DNA of 64,000 bases from Rubrimonas sp036788415 (GTDB taxonomy: Bacteria; Pseudomonadota; Alphaproteobacteria; Rhodobacterales; Rhodobacteraceae), in the NCBI RefSeq assembly GCF_036788415.1, contig NZ_DAIQNN010000009.1, positions 12,740 through 76,739 of the forward strand. The letters are read 5' to 3'. Positions 17,042-24,576 of the stretch are shown here, one piece after another; position 1 is the first letter of the stretch, and every line of letters begins with the position of its first letter. A program made the position numbers and the translations under genes. Below the pieces are notes generated by a model, which saw nothing but the letters and a program-made list of their open reading frames with translations, had not been told where the DNA came from and searched no databases.

Positions 17042-19039
17042 TCAAGAGAAAGTGGCGGGAGGCGCCGCGTCGCGATCGGCGAGATCGGGCGGCGCTGCTT
17101 CCGCGCGGAGCAGAGCCGCCGCCGCATCGACGTCGAGCGTCGTGGAGCCCTGCGCGCCAAGGCGGCGCAGCGAGACGGTCCCGCTCTCGACCTCTTGGCG
17201 ACCGACCGCGAGGATCGCCGGGACATGCGCGTCGGAATGCTCGCGCACCTTGTAGCCGATCTTCTCGTTGCGCAGATCGGCCTCGGCGCGCAGGCCCGCG
17301 GCGCGGAGCTTCGCGACGATCTCCCGCGCGTAAGGGTCGGCGTCCGAGACGATGGTGGCGACCACGACCTGACGCGGCGCGAGCCAGAGCGGGAAGCGCC
17401 CGGCGGTGTTCTCGATGAGAATCCCGATGAAGCGCTCGAAGCTGCCGAGGATCGCGCGGTGAAGCATCACCGGGCGCTTCTTCGTGCCGTCCTCGGCGAC
17501 GTAGTCGGCCCCCAGCCGCTCGGGCAGCACGAAATCCGCCTGCAGCGTGCCGCACTGCCATTCGCGCCCGATCGCGTCGGTCAGCTTGAAGTCGAGCTTG
17601 GGGCCGTAGAAGGCGCCCTCGCCGGGGTCGACCACGTAATCGTTGGTCACCTTGCGCACCGCCGATTCGAGCGCGGCCTCGGCGCGGTCCCACGTCTCGT
17701 CGGAGCCGGCGCGCACCTCCGGCCGCGTCGAGAACTTGATGTCGAAGCGGGGGAAGCCGAGGTCGCTATAGACGGTGGAGAGCAGGTCGATGAAGCGCGC
17801 CGTCTCGTCGGCGATCTGGTCCTCGGTGCAGAAGATGTGCGCGTCGTCCTGCGTGAAGCCGCGCACGCGCATCAGCCCGTGCATCGAGCCTGAAGATTCA
17901 TAGCGGTGGCAGGAGCCGAACTCCCACAGGCGCAGCGGCAGGTCGCGGTAGCTTTTGAGGTCGCGGTTGTAGATCTGGACGTGGCCGGGGCAGTTCATCG
18001 GCTTGAGCGCGTTGATGCGCTTCTCCTTCGCGCCTTCCTCGTCCACTTCCGCGATGAACATGTTCTCGCGGTATTTCTCCCAGTGGCCCGACGCCTCCCA
18101 CAGCTTGCGGTCGATTAGCTGGGGGGTTTTCACCTCGCGATAGCCGGCGGCGTCGAGGCGGCGGCGCATGTAGTCCTCCACCGCGCGGTAGATCGCCCAG
18201 CCGTCGGGGTGCCAGAACACCATGCCCGGCGCTTCCTCCTGGAGATGAAACAGCTTCATCTCGCGCCCGAGCCGACGGTGGTCGCGCTTCGCGGCCTCCT
18301 CCAGCATCTTCAGATGCGCGTCGAGCTCGGCCTTCGAGCGGAAGGCGACGCCGTAGATGCGCTGGAGTTGCTTGTTGCGGCTGTCGCCGCGCCAGTAGGC
18401 GCCGGCGACGCGCATCAGCTTGAAGCCGTCGGGCGGGACCTGCCCGGTATGGGCGAGGTGCGGGCCGCGGCAGAGGTCCTGCCAGTGGCCGTGCCAGTAC
18501 ATGCGGATCGGCTCGCCCTCGGGGATGGCGTGGACCAGCTCGACCTTGAAGGGCTCGTTCGTGGCCAGATAATGGTTGATGGCGCGGGCGCGGTCCCAGA
18601 TTTCGGTGCGCACGGGCTCGCGCGCGGCGACGATCTGGCGCATCCGCTGCTCGATCTGCGCGAAATCGGCTTCGGAGAAGGGCTCCTCGCGGTCGAAATC
18701 GTAATACCAGCCGTTCTCGACCACCGGGCCGATGGTGACTTTCGTCTCCGGCCATATCTCCTGCACGGCGCGGGCCATGATGTGGGCGAGGTCGTGGCGG
18801 ATCAGCTCGAGCGCCTCATGGTCCTTGGCGGTGACGATGGCGAGGCTTGCGTCGGCGGTGAGCGGGCGCGACAGGTCGCACAGCGCGCCGTCGACCTTCG
18901 CCGCCAGCGCCGCCTTGCCGAGCGACGGCGCGATGGCGGCGGCGATTTCGCCGGGCGTGACGCCTGCGGGGAAGGCGCGGGTCGCGCCGTCGGGCAGGGT
19001 CACGGTGATTTCGCGGGCCGTCGCTTCCGCTTCGCTCAT
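17042..19039 (-). CDS. thrS: Threonyl-tRNA synthetase
   Basis: A 665-residue class II synthetase with all usual domains: TGS domain (about residues 10-68), SAD editing domain with HDLAHIMARAV (about 81-91), class II core and anticodon-binding domain. Zinc-binding Cys and motif 2 are seen in NALKPMNCPGH and FGSCHRYESSG. Motif 3 is HRAILGSFERF. The ATG at 19039 follows a GAAAGG site. No T-box is seen upstream. It is 70 bp downstream of the dnaE2 stop codon on the same strand. Confidence 0.97.
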   Translation of the reverse strand: MSEAEATAREITVTLPDGATRAFPAGVTPGEIAAAIAPSLGKAALAAKVDGALCDLSRPLTADASLAIVTAKDHEALELIRHDLAHIMARAVQEIWPETKVTIGPVVENGWYYDFDREEPFSEADFAQIEQRMRQIVAAREPVRTEIWDRARAINHYLATNEPFKVELVHAIPEGEPIRMYWHGHWQDLCRGPHLAHTGQVPPDGFKLMRVAGAYWRGDSRNKQLQRIYGVAFRSKAELDAHLKMLEEAAKRDHRRLGREMKLFHLQEEAPGMVFWHPDGWAIYRAVEDYMRRRLDAAGYREVKTPQLIDRKLWEASGHWEKYRENMFIAEVDEEGAKEKRINALKPMNCPGHVQIYNRDLKSYRDLPLRLWEFGSCHRYESSGSMHGLMRVRGFTQDDAHIFCTEDQIADETARFIDLLSTVYSDLGFPRFDIKFSTRPEVRAGSDETWDRAEAALESAVRKVTNDYVVDPGEGAFYGPKLDFKLTDAIGREWQCGTLQADFVLPERLGADYVAEDGTKKRPVMLHRAILGSFERFIGILIENTAGRFPLWLAPRQVVVATIVSDADPYAREIVAKLRAAGLRAEADLRNEKIGYKVREHSDAHVPAILAVGRQEVESGTVSLRRLGAQGSTTLDVDAAAALLRAEAAPPDLADRDAAPPATFS

Positions 19040-19109
19040 CGCTGTCGCGCCTTTCAGGTCGGTGTGTCGCTGCGGTCCGGGGCAGGCATTGGACAGGCGG
19101 ATGGCGGTG

Positions 19110-22070
19110 TCAAGCCGCGGCGGGGCCCGCCCCGGGGCGCGCAGCCCCACTCGGATCGCCCGGCGGCGTCAGCAGCGGGCGCAGCAGCGCCACGGGGTGG
19201 GCGCGCAGCGTGAGACGCAGGCTGAGATAATCCGCCACCACCTGCTCGCCCTCGGTCATCTGCGGCAAGGCGACAGCGGGCTCGGCGACGCCCTCGCCCT
19301 CCAGCAGCCGCGCGAACAGCGGCAGGGGCGCGGCGCCCGTCACAGCCTTCGCCTGCCACAGCGCCTCGCGCCGCGACAGGCCGAGCCCCGCGAAGGCGTC
19401 GGCCTCGGCGAGCGCGGTCAGCGCCCGCCCGTCGGCGCCGGCGCGGCGCCAGACGTCCTCGACCGAGACGTAGCCGTTGCCGCGCGCCGCCGCGACCCAG
19501 CGCGCATCCTCCTCCGCCAGCCCCTTGACCTGCCGGAACCCCAGCCGCAACGCCGGGCGCCCTGCCCCGTCGCGCTCGATCGAGCAATCGTGGAACGACT
19601 GATTGACGTCGACCGGACGGACCTCGACGCCATGGGCGCGGGCGTCGCGCACGATCTGGGCAGGGGCGTAGAAGCCCATCGGCTGGGAGTTCAGCAGCGC
19701 GCAGGCGAAGATCGCAGGGTGATGCTTCTTCACCCAGGCCGAGGCGTAGACCAGCAGCGCGAAGCTCGCCGCATGGCTCTCGGGGAAACCGTATTCGCCG
19801 AATCCCTCGATCTGGGCGAAGCAGCGCGCGGCGAAATCGGCGTCGTGGCCGTTGGCGAGCATCCCCGCCACGAAGCGCTCGCGGAAGGTGTGGATCGTGC
19901 CGGTCTTGCGGAAGGTGGCCAGCGCCCGGCGCAGCCGGTCGGCCTCGGACGGGTCGAAGCCCGCGCCGACGATGGCGATCTGCATCGCCTGCTCCTGAAA
20001 CAGCGGCACGCCCAAAGTCTTGCCGAGCACTTCTCCGAGCGCGTCGGAGGGGAACTCCACCTTCTCCTCGCCGCGGCGGCGGCGCAGATAGGGGTGGACC
20101 ATGTCGCCCTGGATCGGCCCCGGGCGCACGATCGCGACCTGGATGACGAGGTCGTAGAAGCGGCGCGGGCGCATGCGCGGCAGGAAGTTCATCTGCGCGC
20201 GGCTCTCGACCTGGAAGACGCCGAGGCTGTCGGCGGCGCAGAGCATGTCGTAGACGGCGGGGTCCTCGGGCGGGATGCTGGCGAGGGTCAGCCGCTCTCC
20301 GTGCTCCTGCGCGATCAGGTCGAGCGCCTTGCGCAGGCAGGTCAGCATCCCCAGCGCGAGGATGTCGACTTTCAGGATCCCCAGCGCGTCGATGTCGTCC
20401 TTGTCCCATTCGATGATCGTGCGGTCCTCCATCGCCGCGTTCTCGATGGGGACGAGTTCGTCGAGCCGCCCGCGCGTGATCACGAAGCCGCCGACATGCT
20501 GCGACAGGTGGCGCGGGACGCCTATGATTTCGTTGACCAATTCGAGCGTGCGGGCCAGCCGCGGCTCGGCGGGGTCGAGGCCGAGCTCGCGGATGCGCGC
20601 CTCCGGCACGCCCTCGGAGGACCAGCCCCAGATCTGGGAGGCGAGCGCGGCGACGGCGTCGGCGCTCAGCCCCATCGCGCGGCCCACTTCGCGGATGGCG
20701 CGGCGGGCGCGGAAATGGATGACGGTGGCGCACAAGCCCGCGCGGTGGCGGCCGTAGCGCTGGTAGAGGTGCTGGATGACTTCCTCGCGGCGCTCGTGCT
20801 CGAAATCGACGTCGATGTCGGGGGGCTCGTCGCGGGCTTCGGAGACGAAGCGCTCGAAGACCATGCTCGCGACTTCGGGGCCGATGGCGGTGACGCCGAG
20901 GGCGTAGCAGACAACGGAATTGGCGGCGGAGCCCCGGCCCTGGCAGAGGATGCCGCGGCTCTCGGCGAAGGCGACGACGTCGCGGACCGTCAGGAAATAG
21001 CGGGCGTAGCCGAGTTTCTCGATGAGTTTCAGCTCCTTGTCGGCCATTGCGCGGACGCGCGGCGGCGGGCCGTCGGGGTAGCGTCGGGCGAGGCCCTCCT
21101 CGGTGAGGCGGGCGAGGCGGGGCTGGGGTTCCTCGCCCTCGGCGACCTCGTCGGGATATTCGTAGCGCAGCTGGTCGAGCGAGAAGCCGATGCGGGCGGA
21201 GATTTCAGACGTTATGTCAATGGCTTGCGGGTATTTCTTGAAAAGGCGGCGCATCTCGGCCTCGGCGCGGAGGCGGCGCTCGGCGTTCGTCTGGGCGGCG
21301 CGGCCGAGCTGGTCGATGGTCGTGCGCAGGCGGATGCAGGAGAGGATGTCGGCCAGCATGCGGCGGCGGGCGGCGTGCATCATCGCGCCGGAGGTGGCGG
21401 CCATCGGGGCGCCGGAGCGTTCGGAAAGGGCGGCTATCGCCTTGAAACGACTGGCGTCCTCGCCGTCATGGAAGGGGGCGGCGGCGAGGAAGGCGGAGCC
21501 GGGGGCGCGGGCGGTCCAGCGGGCGGCGTCCGGGGGGGCGGAGGGGTCGTCGCCGCCGTGCAGGAGCAGGATCAGACCGTCCGCCCAGGCGTCGAGATCG
21601 TCGGCGCGCAGAAGGCATTTTCCCTTTTGCGCCCGGCGCTTGCCCAGCGTCAGCAGGCGGCAGAGGCGGCCATAGGCGGCGCGGTCGGTGGGGAGGGCGG
21701 TGATGTCAGGATGGTCCTCGAAAGACAGCCGCGCGGCGACCAGGAGGCGGGGGGCGGAGCGGGCGGAAAGTTGGGTAAGTGCTTGTTTTGGTGCGGGAAT
21801 GTTGCCGCCGGAATCGGGCTTGGGGCGGGCGCCGCGGGCGGCGATTTCGGCATGGGTGACGGCCTTGCGGTCGCGCGGGGCGGCGGCGCGCTCGCGGGCG
21901 ATCTCGCGCGCGGCGACATGGGCGCGCACGACGCCGGACAAGGTGTTGCGGTCGGCGATGGCGATGGCCTCGAGACCTAGCTCGGCGGCGCGGGCGACGA
22001 GTTCCTCGGGGTGCGAGGCGCCGGTGAGGAAGGTGAAGTTGGAGGTCGCGGACAGCTCGGCGAAGGGCAT
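19110..22070 (-). CDS. dnaE2: Error-prone DNA polymerase DnaE2 (ImuC), lacking C-terminal OB-fold
   Basis: A 986-residue C-family polymerase of the ImuB/DnaE2 mutasome that copies past lesions. It has a PHP domain (SNFTFLTGASHPEELV at residues 10-25), active-site acids in PPDIDVDFEHERREEVI (about 415-430) and the finger and helix-hairpin-helix domains. It stops soon after HPVALLRPLL. The OB-fold of about 100 residues found at the end of DnaE2 is absent, and only 70 bp separate the stop from thrS, so a frameshift cannot hide it. A segment at residues 62-108 looks like an insertion. The ATG at 22070 precedes the conserved FAELSATSNF start. Confidence 0.9.
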   Translation of the reverse strand: MPFAELSATSNFTFLTGASHPEELVARAAELGLEAIAIADRNTLSGVVRAHVAAREIARERAAAPRDRKAVTHAEIAARGARPKPDSGGNIPAPKQALTQLSARSAPRLLVAARLSFEDHPDITALPTDRAAYGRLCRLLTLGKRRAQKGKCLLRADDLDAWADGLILLLHGGDDPSAPPDAARWTARAPGSAFLAAAPFHDGEDASRFKAIAALSERSGAPMAATSGAMMHAARRRMLADILSCIRLRTTIDQLGRAAQTNAERRLRAEAEMRRLFKKYPQAIDITSEISARIGFSLDQLRYEYPDEVAEGEEPQPRLARLTEEGLARRYPDGPPPRVRAMADKELKLIEKLGYARYFLTVRDVVAFAESRGILCQGRGSAANSVVCYALGVTAIGPEVASMVFERFVSEARDEPPDIDVDFEHERREEVIQHLYQRYGRHRAGLCATVIHFRARRAIREVGRAMGLSADAVAALASQIWGWSSEGVPEARIRELGLDPAEPRLARTLELVNEIIGVPRHLSQHVGGFVITRGRLDELVPIENAAMEDRTIIEWDKDDIDALGILKVDILALGMLTCLRKALDLIAQEHGERLTLASIPPEDPAVYDMLCAADSLGVFQVESRAQMNFLPRMRPRRFYDLVIQVAIVRPGPIQGDMVHPYLRRRRGEEKVEFPSDALGEVLGKTLGVPLFQEQAMQIAIVGAGFDPSEADRLRRALATFRKTGTIHTFRERFVAGMLANGHDADFAARCFAQIEGFGEYGFPESHAASFALLVYASAWVKKHHPAIFACALLNSQPMGFYAPAQIVRDARAHGVEVRPVDVNQSFHDCSIERDGAGRPALRLGFRQVKGLAEEDARWVAAARGNGYVSVEDVWRRAGADGRALTALAEADAFAGLGLSRREALWQAKAVTGAAPLPLFARLLEGEGVAEPAVALPQMTEGEQVVADYLSLRLTLRAHPVALLRPLLTPPGDPSGAARPGAGPAAA

Positions 22071-22091
22071 CAGGCGGCCCTCGGCGCGGGG

Positions 22092-22115
22092 CCCCGTTCG
22101 GGAAGATGAACGGGG
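22092..22115. promoter_or_regulatory. Perfect 8-bp inverted repeat upstream of dnaE2
   Basis: CCCCGTTC and GAACGGGG flank an 8-nt AG-rich spacer, 22-45 bp upstream of the dnaE2 start. On the mRNA this would be a stable hairpin close to the ribosome binding region. On DNA it could be an operator. The GTTC/GAAC half-sites resemble LexA half-sites but are inverted with 8-bp spacing, unlike the direct repeat used in alphaproteobacteria. Confidence 0.5.
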
Positions 22116-22133
22116 CGGCGGGGCGTATGATTT

Positions 22134-22199
22134 GCGTCGGACATGCGTCGGACATGCGTCGGACATGCGTCGGACATCTGTCGGACAAATGTCGGACGG
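22134..22199. repeat. Six 11-bp repeats carrying the palindrome GTCGGAC
   Basis: The heptamer GTCGGAC, itself a GTC/GAC dyad, occurs at 22136, 22147, 22158, 22169, 22180 and 22191, always exactly 11 bp apart. The first four units (GCGTCGGACAT) are identical and the last two diverge outside the heptamer. The pitch of about one helical turn puts all copies on one DNA face, as in an array of operator or iteron sites. It lies 64-135 bp upstream of dnaE2 and about 50 bp past the end of the pentapeptide-repeat gene. The 11-bp period is not a multiple of three, so it is not driven by coding. Confidence 0.8.
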
Positions 22200-22245
22200 G
22201 GGCTGGGACGGGGGTTTCGGCAAGGAAGGTTGCGGGGCATGGCGG

Positions 22246-24561
22246 TCACGGAGCGGGACGGCCGGTGCGGCGGCGCGGGTTGGCCTCGGAGCAGAGCCAG
22301 CCCGCTTCGCGGGCACCCTCCTCGGTGATGTCATGGCGCGTCAGCAGGCGGTCGATGGCCGGTGTCAGCGTCTCCCAGCAGGACCAGATGACGAGCTGCT
22401 CGCCGGTCTGTGCGTCGCGGGGCAGGATGGTATCGTCGTCACCGATCAGCGGCCCGCCGGGACCGTCGTCGAGTTGACTTTGGGTCAGATCGACGGCGTC
22501 GGAAAAATCGGCCACATAGGCGAGCGAGGGGCCAAATGTCGCCCTCGACCATCGGGCCGATTTGAACGACGCAAGGCTGAGATCAGCCCCCTCCAGCCGC
22601 GCCCAACTGAGGTCCACCCCCTCCAGTCGCGCTCTGGTGAAGTCCGATCTCTCCATCCGCGCCGAGCTGAGGATCGCCTCCTCCATCCGCGCCGAGCTGA
22701 GGATCGCCTCCTCCAGCCGGGCCTCGCCCAGGTCCGCCCTCTCCAGCTGCGCCTCGAAGAGGTTCGCCCCCTCCAGCCGCGCTCTGGTAAAGTCCGTTCT
22801 CTCCATCCGCGCTCTGCGGAGGTCCGTCCTCTCCATCCGCGCCAGGCTGAGGATCGCCTCCTCCATCCGCACCTCGAAGAGGTTCGCCCCCTCCAGTCGC
22901 GCCAGGGTGAGGTTCGCTCTCTCCAGCCTCGCCTCGCTCAGGTCTGTCCTCTCCATCCGCGCCTCGAAGAGGTTCGCCCTCTCCAGTCGCGCCAGGCTGA
23001 GGTTCGCCCCCTCCAGCCGCGCCTCGCTTAGGTCCGCCGCCTCCAGCCGCGCCTCGTTGAGGTTGAGGCCGGCGAGGAAGGCGCCATGTGCCTGTGCAAG
23101 GCGCAGGTCGCGCCCGCGCATGTCGGGTTTGCGCAGGCGGCCAAGTTCGTCCGCGCGCCGGGCGGTCCATTCGGTTTCAGCCATCCGGTCGAGCGCGGCG
23201 AAGCGCGCGGCGCAGGCGGCGCCGGCGAGGGCGCGGCCGGCCCCCTCCTTCTCGCACCACAAGGCGCGCGCTGCGGCGAAGTCGTTCTGCGCCTGCACGA
23301 AGGCGGCTTCGCCAGTTTCGCCAGTTTCGACAATATCGCCGAACTCGTCTCCATAGCCGTCTTCGACCGGCGCATGGCAAGCTTCTGGCGGAATGGCGTG
23401 GTCGCGGCACCAGCCGACGCGGAAGCGGCGCTTTGCGATGTCATGGTCGGCCCAGTCGGCGGGGCGGCCGGCGAGATCGGCGTTGACGAGGTCGATGGGG
23501 GCGAAGGGGGACCATGTGGCGACGTCGCCCTCGATCTCCACCACGCCGATCAGTCCGAGCCAGCGCAGAAACATACCCGGGTTCTCGACCTGCCCCGACA
23601 GATCGTCGAGCGTCAGGAACCGCGACCGCACCCAGTCGTCCTGAACCTCCTGCGCGGTGCGCAGGAGGTAGCCCTCATCATCCAGCTCCTCTTCGAACTC
23701 CGGCCCCATCGCCTGCTCCCAGGCGTCGATGGCTCGGTTGGCGTAATGGTCGAAGCCGCCTTCGGTGCGCGCCCAGCTGACCGCGAGCAACAGGGCGCCC
23801 AGCAGGCCCAACCAGAGGCGGCCGCGGAAGCGGAGACGGTCTTTCTCGGGCTCGACGGCTGCGCGCAGCGGCGCGCGGTCCAGCGCGGCCCGCGCGCGTC
23901 GCCAGTTGCGGCGGCTGGCGTAGACGGCGAGCAACAGCGCGGCGGCGATGGCGATGGTCATCCCCTCGTCATGGGCGGGCATGGAGCGCCACCAGAAGGC
24001 GGCGATCACCGCCGGCCCGGCGAGCCAGACCGCCGTCAGCGCCACGGCGTCTGCGAGGCCGGCGAGGGGGCGGTGGACAGTGGCGGCCTCGGCGTCGGGG
24101 CGGCGGCGCAGGCCCCAGTCGATGACGATCCAGGGGTGGAGCGCCTCGGCGACGGGGCGGCCCTTCCATGTCGCGGGGAGGGCCGCGAGCGGGTCCCAGA
24201 GCTTGAGGAGGTGGATCTGGAGAAAGGCGTGGAAGGCGGCGGCGAGCCAGGCGGCGCTCCAGAAGAACACCGACGTGGGGATGGCGATGTTGACCAGCGG
24301 CAGGTCGACAGTGGATTCGAGCGAGAAGAAGTCGATGTCGCGCACGCTGAGCAGAGTGAGGGTGACGAAGGCGAGATAGCCGAGCAGGCCGAACCAGATC
24401 GCGCGGCCGGTCTGCGCGACCTGATTGGCGCGGGCGAGCGCGGTTTCGGCGTCGGTCGGGGCGCGGGCTGCGACCTTCGGGCGGGGGGCGAAGCGGCTTT
24501 CAAAGGGCTGGCGCATCGCGCGGTCCGTCCAATGCATCGACACATGGCGGGAGCGTGCCAC
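22246..24561 (-). CDS. Membrane-anchored pentapeptide-repeat protein
   Basis: An approximately 771-residue protein. The N-terminal part has about five hydrophobic helices (about residues 54-72, 92-115, 170-190, 202-216, 247-265). A mixed region follows (270-490). Then about 17 ten-residue units of the A(D/N)LxxARLE pentapeptide type (about 490-665) form a predicted quadrilateral beta-helix. A short C-terminal domain ends it. Pentapeptide helices in Qnr and MfpA mimic DNA and protect gyrase, but whether this one does is unknown. It lies between imuB and dnaE2 on the same strand. The start is uncertain: GTG at 24561, ATG at 24537 or ATG at 24516. Confidence 0.8.
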   Translation of the reverse strand: MARSRHVSMHWTDRAMRQPFESRFAPRPKVAARAPTDAETALARANQVAQTGRAIWFGLLGYLAFVTLTLLSVRDIDFFSLESTVDLPLVNIAIPTSVFFWSAAWLAAAFHAFLQIHLLKLWDPLAALPATWKGRPVAEALHPWIVIDWGLRRRPDAEAATVHRPLAGLADAVALTAVWLAGPAVIAAFWWRSMPAHDEGMTIAIAAALLLAVYASRRNWRRARAALDRAPLRAAVEPEKDRLRFRGRLWLGLLGALLLAVSWARTEGGFDHYANRAIDAWEQAMGPEFEEELDDEGYLLRTAQEVQDDWVRSRFLTLDDLSGQVENPGMFLRWLGLIGVVEIEGDVATWSPFAPIDLVNADLAGRPADWADHDIAKRRFRVGWCRDHAIPPEACHAPVEDGYGDEFGDIVETGETGEAAFVQAQNDFAAARALWCEKEGAGRALAGAACAARFAALDRMAETEWTARRADELGRLRKPDMRGRDLRLAQAHGAFLAGLNLNEARLEAADLSEARLEGANLSLARLERANLFEARMERTDLSEARLERANLTLARLEGANLFEVRMEEAILSLARMERTDLRRARMERTDFTRARLEGANLFEAQLERADLGEARLEEAILSSARMEEAILSSARMERSDFTRARLEGVDLSWARLEGADLSLASFKSARWSRATFGPSLAYVADFSDAVDLTQSQLDDGPGGPLIGDDDTILPRDAQTGEQLVIWSCWETLTPAIDRLLTRHDITEEGAREAGWLCSEANPRRRTGRPAP
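22570..23060 (-). repeat. Degenerate 30-bp tandem repeats coding the pentapeptide solenoid
   Basis: About 17 units of 30 bp, each coding two pentapeptides (pattern ARLEGANLSL), run without break inside the pentapeptide-repeat gene. Several adjacent units are nearly identical at DNA level: one 30-bp unit coding EEAILSSARM is repeated back to back at about 22660-22725. This suggests recent growth or shrinkage by slippage or recombination. Confidence 0.85.
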
Positions 24562-24576
24562 AGGGCGGGGGGCGGC

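Noticed and set aside
18732..21980. Long plus-strand open frame opposite thrS and dnaE2.
   Set aside because: No recognisable motif. The opposite strand codes two conserved proteins throughout.
22096..22111. LexA box in front of dnaE2.
   Set aside because: The half-sites are inverted (GTTC and GAAC) with 8-bp spacing. Alphaproteobacterial LexA uses a direct repeat with 7-bp spacing.
22134..22199. CRISPR array.
   Set aside because: The 11-bp units abut each other with no spacers, and no cas genes are present.
22071..22334. Extension of dnaE2 upstream to 22334.
   Set aside because: The frame is open only because of composition. It would include the 11-bp repeat array and lacks the conserved DnaE2 start, which begins at 22070.
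22570..23060. CRISPR-like or minisatellite DNA repeat outside coding sequence.
   Set aside because: The 30-bp units are in frame and encode a clean pentapeptide solenoid.
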